Below are positions 48,177 to 59,156 of a stretch of DNA of 64,000 nucleotides, piece by piece. The stretch lies in assembly GCA_028554755.1 (NCBI GenBank), contig JAPTOF010000019.1, forward strand, positions 2,738,001 to 2,802,000. Reading direction: 5' to 3'. Both the position numbers and the translations under genes were made by a program. The notes beneath the pieces are model-generated. The model was not told where the DNA came from. It saw nothing but the letters and a program-made list of their open reading frames with translations, and did not search any database. Every line of letters begins with the position of its first letter. Position 1 is the first letter of the stretch. The DNA comes from Cordia subcordata (taxonomy: Eukaryota; Streptophyta; Magnoliopsida; Boraginales; Cordiaceae).

Positions 48177-48941
48177 CATTGTCAATCTGCAAGAAATCTG
48201 AGCTGTTTGTGTCGGCCTAGACAAATTGTTTAAATTAATTGTGAAGCAAGGTTGAGTTGTGTAACATTTTTCTCTTAATTTAATTGTTTGTCTATCAGGG
48301 TCAAAATTGACAATAGAATCTGAAATACCTGTGAGTCTTTGTTGACAAATCGAAGTAATTATTCTTTGAAGAGTTCTGTCGCCCCATTTACGCCTGCGAT
48401 TCCGGCTGCTTCGATGGTGACGCCAAACATTGTTGCGTGGGTGGGGATGGGGATGGAGTTTTGTTATTTCAGCTTATCCTCTTGTATCATTACGATATTA
48501 TGAATATATTTGGATTGATTTTTTTAAAAAAATTTCTTTTAATAATTTTTAAGAAATACTTTGTAATAAGTTAAAATTTCAGAGTTTTAACATTTTTCGG
48601 AACAAAGGTGCAAAAAGAGTATGGTGGTACTTGGTTGATATTTACATAGGCCATGTGAAGAATTACAACAATACTTTGTAATAATTTGGAACCAAATCAA
48701 TGCTCTACCAAATTGAAATCTAACAATTTTCTACAGGCAAAACAGGGGAAAAAAAAAAGAATGATTAAGTGTTTGAGAGTGCTTGCCTAGCTTCTAATCA
48801 TTACGAAAACAACCAATTTGAAAAACTACCCAACTACAATTATCCAACTGCTTCCTAGAATAATGAAACAAACTAGACATAAAAGCATTTGAACTTACTA
48901 TAATTATCCAACTACACTTGTTACAATTTCGCAACTACTTC
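48177..48941. other. Intergenic spacer, phytocyanin-like gene to GDSL pseudogene
   Basis: It holds the 3' UTR of the phytocyanin-like gene, then AT-rich DNA. No further gene is seen. Confidence 0.5.
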
Positions 48942-51007
48942 CTAGGCATAAAAGCACTGATACTTTTTGACCATGTCCTGAATCAATTTTCTCGCCATTA
49001 TAAAGTAAGCATGTTGAGTCATATGAACTCCATCCCAACTAATATGAGCGGAAGGGTTTCCACAAACCGAAACTTGTGGAGCTCCACACATTCGCGTCAG
49101 ATTGAAATTGCAGTCCCCTCCTGTTCCACAGCAGGCTTGTTGCACCACTGAACCATCAAATCCTGTAAAAACAATAAATCACGTGATTCTATAAGTTTTA
49201 TTTCAATTTCGAGTTTATTCAAGTAAAAGTAGGGAGACCGGAGATACACCACGGAAGGGTACGACAGCAATACGGAGAAGACGTTGATATGCATTGTAGT
49301 AATCACCGTACATAATGGTGAGGTTCGGATTTTCACGTGCCAGTCCTTGGATAGCATTTTGCAAGTATTGATTGTGATACATTGCAAATTCATTCAAATC
49401 CCTCAAACAATAATTTTCATCATAGGCTCCAGAGTTATTTGTTTGGAAGGCTGTAAGATAAATGGGGAGACATCCAATTGGAAAATTCCCTGGTACTACT
49501 ACCCTTCTAGCTCCAAAATTGATGACCCTCTGCCACAAAAATTAAAAATTAAATATATAACGAAAGAAACGATTTTTTTTTAAAGTTATATAAAAATTAA
49601 AAATTATATACAAAGACGCTTCCAAGAAACTCGCTCTAACGCCGTCAACAATGGCTTTCACGACATAAGGTACCAAATCGTTCTTCACCTCATCAATGGA
49701 TTTGCCTTGAAATAGAGCGTAATTATAGTCGTTGCCTCCAATCTCGCCAACCATGAAAAGAGCATTTTTGAGCTTTTCTGCACAGTCTATTTAAACAAAG
49801 AAGAACAGTACATTTATAAAATATTTACCAAAAGTTAAATAATGATAATATGCATGTGTGAATGTTGAATAAATTGGGGTAACTTGCACCAAACGTCCTG
49901 TAACTTATCATAAGAATATGTTATCCCTATAGTTTTAAAATAAACGCGGACCCTCTTGTACTCTTAAAATATACAGCATACATGTCAAAAGATAGGCACG
50001 AGCCCTTCCTATAATAAACGCTCCGTGGTTATAAGAGCATGTTATCTCTATAATTTTAAAATAGACGGGAACCCTTTCGTGGTGATAAAATATATAGTGC
50101 ACATGTCAAAAAATAAGCACGAGTTCTCCCCATGATCTTCTAAATTAGTAACATATATGCCTCTAAAAGAGGTGTTCATGCCTATTGTGAAATTACAAGA
50201 AATTAACATACACATATAACAAATCATAAGAAATTCGGTGCAATTTATCTAATAAATTGAGACACGAACCTCTGTGTGTAGAGCAAGTCTTGTTAAACAA
50301 AGTGGACATCCACTCAAGTTGTACGTCGAGAGAACTGTTTGTGACAGGGTTTAAGATTCCCTTGGAAGCAAGGACGAGGAATGGCAAGCTGTGGACCCCG
50401 CAACTGCAAAGTCTGCTCCATTCGTGAAATCAGAGCCGTTACTTCTCTACGCGTTGAGAAGTGGAAGATGGGATGCCCTCGCTGAAATATACAAGAGAAG
50501 CGAAGAGGTTTTGACTTTTATTAGCCAAATTTTCACACGTTAATTTGTGCATGCATGGAAAATTTTTTCTATTACCACAAACAGTGAGCAATATTAATCA
50601 ATATCAGACTAGTCAAAAGCACAATGCAAACACAAATTGAATGGCGTTTTGGCTCGCAAACTAAACATATGATATAAATCATGTTACCATAAAAAAAAAA
50701 TTTCAAAAGCAAAAACCAAATATAAATAGACAAGATTAATATTATTATTATGCCTATGTAGTCAATCATAAAAAATCCGACCGGTGGCTTTCTTGAAAGA
50801 TGTTACTCCATAAGGCCAGCGACCGAAAGGCGTAGCAGCTCCAACGGGTGTCTCTCGGATCAAGTTTCCGGTGTCGGAGATTGAATCACCTAATTGGTAT
50901 ATTTGATCAATCTTGCAGCTAGCCAAAAGTTGGGCATTGCTCAATTTCGAAAAAGAGAGGAACAAAATTGTGATTAGGGAAAAAAAGAGAGCATTGTTTC
51001 TAGCCAT
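48942..51007 (-). pseudogene. GDSL esterase/lipase pseudogene
   Basis: Homologue of the intact gene at 52416-54270, with the same five-exon plan: 50754-51007, 50270-50481, 49635-49786, 49250-49529 and 48942-49162. It begins MARNNALFFSLITILF and keeps the GDSISDTGN block, GGNDYNYA, VVPGNFPIGC and SWDGVHMTQHAY. Lesions: about 11 bases are missing after ATGR in exon 1, shifting the frame to a TGA. There is a TAG in exon 2, at LLNA-stop-RSNGSDF. Exon 2 also lacks one base (212 against 213), near 50370. Introns 1 and 3 have GC instead of GT at the donor. Exons 3-5 are otherwise open. It is therefore dead or at most transcribed. Confidence 0.88.
49910..50130. repeat. Two tandem copies of a ~121-bp unit
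   Basis: Each unit starts ATAAGAATATGTTATC or ATAAGAGCATGTTATC, includes TTTTAAAATA, and ends near ATGTCAAAA and GCACGAG. It lies in intron 2 of the GDSL pseudogene. Confidence 0.8.
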
Positions 51008-51268
51008 TGCGCGTATCCGTACAGATTGACTATTCATATTATGTTTGATGGCCTTAGAGGGAGCTATACAGAGTGTAGAAGAGTGAAGTTCTAGTTGTAC
51101 ATGGACGTAGAGTTTTATTTTAAGTGAAGTAGTTTTTGTAATACAAAAGCTATTTCAAAATTAACAAGGAGTTCTAGTTTTATATAAGGAGGTTTTCTAG
51201 TTAATTTGGAGCTTATGTAAGTAGAATGTCGATTTAGACTCTCCAACTAGAAGACAAATTGCTTATTA

Positions 51269-51300
<32 letters not shown>

Positions 51301-52415
51301 TTCTCTTTTTTTTGGGTCAGAAATTGCTTATTATTTCGAGAAACAGAATCCTTGAAAAATTGAACTTCAATTGGTGCAACACAATTCGATCGTGACTGAC
51401 ATATTAAGTGTATAAAAAATACCACTCGGATTGTAATCAAAATTATGGAAAATAAGAAATTATCTATCTCTCTCTCTGCACATAAGCTGTAAGTATAAAA
51501 TAGCCTTGCAAAGGACCAGGATTGTGAGTTTTAGTTGTAGCATAGTAAAAGTTCATTACAAATATTAACAGAGAAAAGGGGGTTGGGTAATAAGGTTTTC
51601 TATTTAATTTTGGGCCTTCAATTCCTTGTGTAGCTAGGAACTAATTGCCCAATGTGGATTTTGATTCTCCAACTCAAAGACGAATTACTTATTGTTTTAA
51701 GAAACAAAATCCTTGAGATATTAAACTTCAGTTGTCGCAACTATTTGAGAATTATTATAGTGCGCAACGACATATTAGCATACTAAAATATACCCCTCAA
51801 ATTGTAATTAAAATTACAAAAAAAAAAAAGAAATTCAGAACACATTAGTATAAGGTGGAAATTGAATAATTATCTCTCTCCCTTTGGAAATAAGGTGCAA
51901 GTGTAAAAATACATTGCAAAGGATCAGGATTGCCGACATGCATTGTAATTGTGGCATACTAAAAGTTCATTGCAAATATATATTGACCCAAAAAAAAAAA
52001 AAAGGTATCGGATCAGGATGACCTTTTTTCTTTTTTCCTCGTGAAGAGATCTAGCAGGACGAGCCCCAGCTACGAGTGAAATTTAATTGTTTTCTTCATC
52101 ATGCATTCTCAATTGGTGTATTTGATTGGTACCCTAATCGAAACACATTCATTTCTCTCATACCTTGTAAAAATGATGAAAAGTAAATATATTTTAACAT
52201 CTTTTAGGGGATATAATTAGATATACTATGGTCTCTGGTGGTTCGAAATCTTCCCAAAGTTTTTGTTCTTGAGGGTAAACAAAATCTTAACAGCAGTGCT
52301 ATAGCAGATCATTCTAAGAAGCAACTCAATATTCCTCATAGGAATTATTTCGATATTTCAGTTGAGCTAATATTCGTTGTAAATTAAAGAGTACATAGCT
52401 TAGTGAAAATGTAGA
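51008..52415. other. Spacer between the two GDSL copies
   Basis: It contains an ATT microsatellite (51263-51300). A direct repeat of about 330 bases has a period of about 427: for example CTCCAACTAGAAGAC near 51241 and CTCCAACTCAAAGAC near 51668, then similar downstream stretches with GCAAAGGA and CAGGATTG. No gene is seen. Confidence 0.6.
51263..51300. repeat. (ATT)n microsatellite
   Basis: About twelve ATT units upstream of the GDSL pseudogene. Confidence 0.9.
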
Positions 52416-54270
52416 CTAAAAAACACATCTAAACTTTATAATCATGTCGTTGATAAATCTCCTTGCCATTGTGTGGTAAGCGTTTTGTGTAAAATGTAAT
52501 CCATCCCAGCTGATACGACTACTTGGGCATTCACAAACTGGAACTTGTGGAGCTCCACACATTCTCATAAGATTAAAATTGTAGCCTCCTCCTGTTCCGC
52601 AACAACTTTGTTGTATGTTTGAAACACTAAACCCTGTGTCAAATTTACACAATATAATGATCATTTAGTAAATATCCAAAATTAATAAAGTTTTGGTTCT
52701 AGGACATTATACAATTGTCGTAAGTATAGAGATAATATACCGTAAAAGGGTGTAGCAGCAACATGGAGAAGATGTCGATAGGCATTGTAATAGTCACCGT
52801 ATAGAATTGTCACTTTAGGATTTTCATGTGCCAATTTTTTGATAGCTTGCTGTAGATAGTGATTGTGGTACTTTGAGAATTTATTCAACGCCTTTAAACA
52901 ATGGTGTTTATCGTATGCTGAAGAAATATTGGTTTGGAACGTTGTAAGATAAATGGGGACACATCCAATTGGAAAATTCCCAGGCACTACTATCCTTGTT
53001 GCTCCAACATTGATGACCCTCTGCCACAAAAATTGAATGAAGAATAAAAATGTGGAAATTGTTTATTTGAAATAAATAGAGGAACATCTGTCTCATATTT
53101 GTAAGATGTCAATGACAAATGATTGATATCACTCTATTTGATCACTTCTTAAGTTCGTGTCTACATATATTTAGAAAGTGATAATCGAAATAAAGAAATT
53201 TAATGACGCTTGTGAAAACACACCCTAACAGCATCCGTAATGGCTTTTACAACATCAGGTACCAAATCCTTCATCAACTCGTCAATGGACTTGCCTTGCA
53301 ATAGAGCATAATTGTAGTCGTTGCCTCCAGTCGTGCCAACCATGAAAAGAGCATTTTTAAGCTTTTTCCCACAGCCTATTGAAAGACATTAAATAAAAAG
53401 AAAAAAAGAATAGTTGTAGCAAAAGGCATAAAATAAGTTGTCATATGAGTGAGAACAACAAATAGAGAGACACTAACCTCTTTTTGAAGAGCAAGTCGAA
53501 TTAAATAAATTAAACATCCATTCAAGTTGTACATCAAGAGAACTGTTTGTTACTGGAGATGTTATACTTTTGCCTGCAAGGACTTTTGTAGGCAAAGCCG
53601 TAGAACCACCAACTGCAAAATTTGCTCCATGCCTAAAATCAGCCCCACTACTTTTATATGGGTTGAGAAATGGAAGATGGGATGCTAATGCTGAAAGATA
53701 CAAGAAAACGTGATAAAGTTTGTTAGCAAATCATGAAAAGTTGCTACCTAGAAAGATGACTATGCATTGCCTGATTTGTTGCAGAGATTAAAGGCTCGTT
53801 TAAATTGACTTTTTCTAAAAGTGCTCGGAATTTTGACTTTAAAAAAAAATGTATTTGAACTTTTTTTAAAAATTTCAACTTTTCTGAATATTAAATCAAT
53901 AAAAATAATATATATATAATTTTAAAAAAAGTACCTTTTCTTTAAAAAAAAGTCAATCCTAAATTCAAAAGTGAACTAAGAGATAGACTAAAAGAACACC
54001 TATGTAATCAATGATTAAAAGTCCATCAGAACAACGACCCGTTACATTCTTGAAAGATGTTACTCCATAAGGTCGGCCACCACAAGGCGCAAAATTTTCT
54101 CCAATGGGGAACTCTCGAATCAAATTGCCAGTATCAGAGATTGAATCACCAAATTGATATATTTGATCAATCTTGCACCGTGCCAGAGAATGGCCATTGC
54201 CCAATTGGAGAAAAGAGAAAAACAAGCTTGTGATGGAGAGTAGAATAAGTAATGCCTGATTTCTTGCCAT
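52416..54270 (-). CDS. GDSL esterase/lipase (intact)
   Basis: Predicted secreted SGNH-hydrolase acting on ester bonds. Five exons, in coding order: 54000-54270, 53478-53690, 53224-53375, 52741-53020 and 52416-52633. They join in frame to about 377 residues, typical of the family. Signal peptide in MARNQALLILLSITSLFFSF. Block I YQFGDSISDTGN holds the nucleophile Ser. Block II lies in GANFAVGGSTAL. Block III GTTGGNDYNYALL has the Asn. The catalytic Asp-His pair is in SWDGLHFTQNAY near the C-terminus. VVPGNFPIGCVPIY and MCGAPQVPVC place it with the Arabidopsis At1g28580-type and acetylajmalan-esterase-like group. The substrate is unknown. All donors are GT. A MITE sits in intron 1. The upstream neighbour is its pseudogene twin. 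Confidence 0.93.
53790..53965. mobile_element. MITE, GGGCTCGTTTGGATTGG family (copy in GDSL intron 1)
   Basis: The left end is AAGGCTCGTTTAAATTGACT and the right end, read inversely, is AGGATTGACTTTTTTTTAAAG. Both are diverged family ends. The interior has the typical GAATTTTGACTTTAAAAAAA segment. Confidence 0.6.
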
Positions 54271-54747
54271 CGCTCTAATTATAGTGTTTGTCTTGGAGGG
54301 TGTTGTCTATGTACATATTCATATTATTTACGTGGACTTTGCTTGGGTGATATATGGAGTTCTTAAGAGTGAAGATGGAGTTGTATTGTCGACACTCAAT
54401 ATCCTTGAGAAAATATTGCAACAATTCTGGGAATTTTTGATAAGGAACACTTTGTTTGTGCAGTGAAATTGGTTGCCTTATGAGAGAGTTTGCGTGAAGT
54501 TGACTCAATAAGTGTTGAAAATCTCATTATTAAAACGGACATTTTGGTCATTTACAACTTTGTGATGGGACGAATATTCAATTGTTGTGTCTCTTATGAT
54601 ACTGAGCTGATACTTATTAGTAAACTTATTGTGTATTAGATCTTTGAAAAGATTATCAGAATACTTTTTGCACTTTTAAAGAAAGATAAAACAGGTGAAA
54701 CTTCACCTAAGAAGATAATTATATAGTTAGCTTTGATCTCCTTTTAA

Positions 54748-54783
<36 letters not shown>

Positions 54784-54784
54784 T
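54748..54784. repeat. Compound (CA)n(TA)n microsatellite
   Basis: A short CA run followed by a TA run, like that at 169-216. Confidence 0.9.
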
Positions 54785-54952
54785 ATTTATTTATATTTGT
54801 CTTTTATCGCTTCTCGCGTGGATTTTGCCATGCACAACAGAAAGTACTAAAGGAACACGTCATTGTAAATTCCACTTGAGTGAGATGCTACAGAGACTTC
54901 AGTGGTAAGTTGTACGTAACGCAAAGTACAGAAAAGCAGAGCTTGAATACAG

Positions 54953-55203
54953 CCCCCAGGGGCATAAGTGAGTTGGTAAGTGGCCAGGTGATTAGGGTGG
55001 AGACACCCTGACAACGCGGGATCGAGTCCGTGTGGCGGCAGTACTCCGCTGAAATATTGCGGGGGCTGTTGCTGGATTTCCACGCCCGTTGGTCTTCTCC
55101 CTGGTCGGGCTGCCACTCACGCACATCCCTCGATTTACCTCCCGCCTGGTTAAGGGGCCTCTGGCCAGGTGGGAAAGGGGTTCTCCTTTGGTTAACCCTT
55201 TCA
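54953..55203 (+). mobile_element. tRNA-derived SINE (copy 2)
   Basis: Same family as 23315-23570, with GTGAGTTGGTAAG as A-box and GGGATCGAGTCC as a slightly changed B-box. The body is similar throughout, ending in a short T-rich tail (CCCTTTCA). It is flanked by exact 15-bp direct repeats AGAGCTTGAATACAG (54938-54952 and 55204-55218). Confidence 0.9.
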
Positions 55204-55218
55204 AGAGCTTGAATACAG

Positions 55219-57043
55219 GGGCCACTGCCTGGGCTCATACCTGAATTCCGCTGGTGGTGCCACCTAAGACTTGCCGAAAGTGCCTTCCATTTTGTTGGTC
55301 GAGGTTGCTTTGGGGTTACATATAATATGATTTGGGAATTTTCTAATTCAAAATAAAAAAAAAGAAAGATTTTCCATGAAACTGCTGAGATGTTATATCT
55401 TGTTTCAGTTTCGTAAATTCGATCAAAGTTTTAATGTATGCAAAAAAGAAAAATAAAAGTGAGTGAAACAATATTAGTGAGTAAAATTTACCCCCAAGGA
55501 AATTCAACCTCAAGTTCAAAGAACAGTAAGTAATCAGATAGAGAACGGATAAATATCAAACTCTGAATATATACTATAGCAAATCATATATCACTGATGA
55601 TTAGCAGTAAAAATAACTTAACGAAGTTTGTAATAAAGTGGAGAATAACATATTAAGAATTGAAGTAATATACAGAGAGAGATGGTAAAATTACCAACTT
55701 TGGTAATAGAAGCCAAAATCTGATCACCTACAAACAAAGAAAATTAATAGAAAAATGTTAGCAAATAAGTAGAAATTTTAAAATTTACAAAAATACAATT
55801 TTACATATGAAAAAGATAAAAACGTCATTATGAGAAAGTTTATCTGAATCAATCAACACAATGTCTAAACTCATAATTTCATTATTTGATTTAAATTTTA
55901 GAACATCCCACAATTGTGAAACTCAAATAATCAAACATCAGTCATGAGAATTAGAGCTAAATTGGTTGATACTATGGTGCTCACAATCCATTTTCAAGAA
56001 AGTTTGTAAGAAGGATAAAGAAATAATGATACAGTAGGGGAGTATTACAAAATATGGAATTGTGAAAATAGTGTATAGTAAAAGAAAAAAAAAAGCAATG
56101 TATATAATATAAAGTAATGATTAAAAAAAAAGAAATAATGATAAAGTAAAGGGGCACTATAAAAAGTAAAATTGTAAAAATAGTGTATAGTTACCAAAAA
56201 AAAACATTGTATATATAAATACATGCATTAAATGGTAGGACGTGGCCATTAAAGATTTATCAACTCCATTTGCAATTCAATGTCAATTAGAAAAGAAGAC
56301 AACAGTGCAAATGGCCAATGGGTAAATGCAATTCAATGTCAGGATCCATTGCAAGGATCAATGTGAACACGTGATTAGGAAAAAGTAAAGCAACAGAAAT
56401 GTATAAATACAATGTAATTATTAGGAATGACCGCAATGGTTACAAAAAAAAAACAAAGCAGCTGAAATGTGTAAATGCATTCTAATTACACGAACAAAAT
56501 GTGATGGCAATGTAATTATATGGCGAGTTAGCAATTCCATTGCCATAATCAATACATTCAGCACACACATAATGCATACCTGATTGCAATGATTACAAGA
56601 AAAGCAAAACAACGGAGATATGTTAACGTAATAGAATTGGATGGCCAGTACGTGATTGCAATGTAATTACATGGTCAATTACTAACTCCATTGCAATGAA
56701 TTAGTACATTGAACACAAAAGATACATTATGTCACGTGGCAGATGTTAAGAGCTCTAAAATTTAATTGAGGTACAATTATCTAACTATTATTATTATTAT
56801 TATATTATATAGATGCACTGTTACTCAAAAATATTCATCGATTCTCAGTCAAATCTTCTGTTACTATAAATTTCAAAGAAATAAAGTACAAGGAAGAGTC
56901 CGCCCTGAAGCGCCTTTTGGTTAGAAGTTGTACATATCGTACATAAACGAATAGAGCATGAAAACAGGCGCCAGTTGAGCGTGCTAATGCTAAATTGCGC
57001 TGGGTGGTTTTAAATTCCTCGTTGACCGAGGTTGATTCGGTGC
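55219..57043. other. Intergenic region upstream of the second phytocyanin-like gene
   Basis: AT-rich DNA with poly-A stretches. Between about 56220 and 56720, motifs such as AATGTAATTA and CATTGCAATG recur irregularly. No coding gene is seen. The promoter of the next gene lies at its right end. Confidence 0.5.
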
Positions 57044-57051
57044 TATAAATA
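57044..57051 (+). promoter_or_regulatory. TATA box of the second phytocyanin-like gene
   Basis: TATAAATA lies 139 bases before the ATG, so transcription would start about 57075-57085, giving a leader of about 110 bases. About 20 bases upstream is CGTTGACC, a W-box-like core (TTGACC), which may link the gene to WRKY control (inference). Confidence 0.6.
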
Positions 57052-57189
57052 GTATTCTTGTTGACACACACTGGCCACTACACTATATGAAAAATTAGCA
57101 TTTCATTTTGAACGCACATATAAATAAATACTCTATAGCAATCAATAGAGAGAAATTAAAGGGCTTTAATACTAATTGAGAGGTACTTG

Positions 57190-57900
57190 ATGATGAAGAT
57201 GGGATGTGTAGTGTGTAATGTGATGCTGGTGGCGTTGCTAAACTCTGCCATGGCTGTGCTTCATAAGGTGGGAGGCAAGGCTGGTTGGACCCCAAATGAT
57301 GTTAATTACACCGAGTGGGCTGCTCACGAGCGTTTTTACGTCGGCGAATGGCTTTGTAAATGCTCTCTTTGTTTCATTGTCTACTATTGTTATATATCAT
57401 TTTTTTTTTTTTTGTATCGCTCTTCCTGTATCCACTCAAACTATCATTTCGACCATTGTTATATATCATGTTTCATTTTTATCTTTTCTTGTATATCATT
57501 CTTTTTCCAAGAATTTAGGTATGATGTGAATTTTTGGTGTATCTACTCAGATTTTGTGTATGACAAGCATTACTACAGCGTGCTGGAGGTGAACAAGACG
57601 AGCTATGAAGAATGCGATGATCATGGTTTCATAAAGAATATCACAAGGGGTGGACGAGACGTGTTTAATCTCACGGAATCCAGGGCTTATTACTTCATCA
57701 GCAGCGGAGGCTACTGCTTTCATGGAATGAAGCTGGCTATTAGCGTTGAAGAAGCACCATTGCCTGCTTATTCTGCACCAGCTTCATCGCCCAAAAGTGA
57801 TTCTCCTGGCGGACTTGCTAGGACAAGAAGCCAGATTATGATACCAATATTTATGCTTGTTATGGCCATCGTTTTTAGTTTCTTCTTGGAGATCTTCTGA
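57190..57900 (+). CDS. Early nodulin-like / phytocyanin-like (lamin-like) protein 2
   Basis: Two exons, 57190-57355 and 57551-57900, give 171 residues. Signal peptide MMKMGCVVCNVMLVALLNSAMA. The domain starts VLHKVGGKAGWTPNDVNYTEW and includes HERFYVGEWLYFVYD across the junction, then VLEVNKTSYEEC, ITRGGRDVFNLTES and YYFISSGGYCFHGMKLAI. The copper-site His before the last Cys is Tyr, so copper binding is unlikely. The Ser/Pro linker and hydrophobic C-terminus (MIPIFMLVMAIVFSFFLEIF) indicate a GPI anchor. The 195-base intron is a multiple of three and contains no in-frame stop, so the unspliced transcript also reads through as a 236-residue protein. It is paralogous to the gene at 45441, with the same splice position. 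Confidence 0.92.
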   Translation: MMKMGCVVCNVMLVALLNSAMAVLHKVGGKAGWTPNDVNYTEWAAHERFYVGEWLCKCSLCFIVYYCYISFFFFLYRSSCIHSNYHFDHCYISCFIFIFSCISFFFQEFRYDVNFWCIYSDFVYDKHYYSVLEVNKTSYEECDDHGFIKNITRGGRDVFNLTESRAYYFISSGGYCFHGMKLAISVEEAPLPAYSAPASSPKSDSPGGLARTRSQIMIPIFMLVMAIVFSFFLEIF

Positions 57901-58641
57901 GTAAATTACGAGGATATAATTGTACCAGGTTTTAGCCGTTTAGCTAGAAGTTAGTATTTGGCTCTTTTTTTTTTTTTTTTATGTAGAATTTTAACATCAG
58001 TATTACTGGATTGTAATGATATGATTAGAACAACTTTTATCAGGAGCGGATCTATTTAAAGCAAATGCATTGTATGATTTGTCGTCCCCACTGAGCCCAC
58101 AAAATCTTTTACCATTTGGTATTATCGAAGGAGAGGAAACCCCTCTTAAATCATTCCCAATTAGCTCTCTCAACAGCCCAGAAGGTTCTAGCAGCCAAAG
58201 ACTAAGTTTATAATTTGCAATCCAATTCGTGTATTTATTAGTCCCTCCATAAACCTGAGAGAGGGTGGAGCTTGGTCGGTTTGGAGTCACATGACGATCA
58301 ATTTAAGAATGTCTTGCTCTTTGTCTTTCATTAAGGTTTTGTTAAATATAATAGGAAATTTAATCCCCTGGATGGCATTGAACCTGGAAGGAGTATTATG
58401 ATTTCACATTTTTCAGAGAGGGACAATATAATTAGAAGACTTGAGGAAGATAAACAATGAAAAATCACGATTGGGTTAAGATAGGAGATATAGTCTGTTT
58501 ACAGCTAGCGAAAATTGAAAAAAGTACTAAACAAAATCTAAACTGAGAGAGTATTGATTTCTTGTAGCTCTTATTCTAATGCACGTCTCTTCTGCCGTTC
58601 TATACCTAATTTAGCTTTAGAAAAATCACATGAGGCTTGGC
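57901..58641. other. Spacer between phytocyanin-like gene 2 and the stomatin-like fragment
   Basis: It holds the 3' UTR of the phytocyanin-like gene and a T-run at 57966-57980. A minus-strand frame at 58003-58290 has no domain I recognise. Otherwise I see nothing. Confidence 0.45.
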
Positions 58642-59156
58642 TTAGCTGCACTGCTTGAACAGTGAGAACTTATCATCACCCATATCAAAATTGTTGGAGA
58701 CATTCTTGTAAACAGCAGCACCTTGAGCCAACAAGCTAGCAACATTGGCAGCTTCTTCAGGAAGCAACATGATTTTCCCCTCCTTGATGATCTTCTCAAG
58801 CTCTTCAATGTACTGCTCAGCAAGCCACAAGCGCGAAGACTCAAGGCCCCCATCCTCCTCAAGAGATCTCGCCGTTTTTGAGATCGCTTCAGCAATAGCG
58901 TCTGCGTTTGCAAATATGGCATCGGCCTCACCTTTGGCCCTATTGATTTGATCAATCTTGGCAGCCTCAGACTCCAATATCACAGCAGCTTTCTTCCCAT
59001 CAGCCACATTGATTTCAGCTTGTCGGTAGCCTTCTGAGCTCACGATCATGGCCCTCTTCTTTCTCTCCGCTTCCGCTTGCTTCTCCATGGCACAGCTCAC
59101 CGCGGGTGGCGGCGTGATATCTTTGATCTCATATCTCATGCACGTTAACCCCCAAT
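58642..59156 (-). pseudogene. Orphan C-terminal exon of a stomatin-like (SPFH/band 7) protein
   Basis: The open frame follows a good acceptor (GTACAG at 59157) and reads DWGLTCMRYEIKDITPPPAV, then MEKQAEAERKKRAMIVSSEG, INVADGKKAAVILESEA, AEQYIEEL and IMLLPEEAANVASLLAQGAA. This matches the C-terminal half of the SPFH domain and the coiled coil of mitochondrial stomatin-like proteins (Arabidopsis SLP1/SLP2). No N-terminal exons are found in the 750 AT-rich bases upstream, before the divergent next gene starts. The fragment has no stops and ends normally (LFKQCS). It is best read as a 3' gene fragment left by duplication or deletion. Confidence 0.7.

Noticed and set aside
57187..57900. 237-residue single-exon version of phytocyanin-like protein 2
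   Set aside because: The middle 65 residues come from a standard GT-AG intron at the same place as in the paralogue; kept only as an intron-retention finding.
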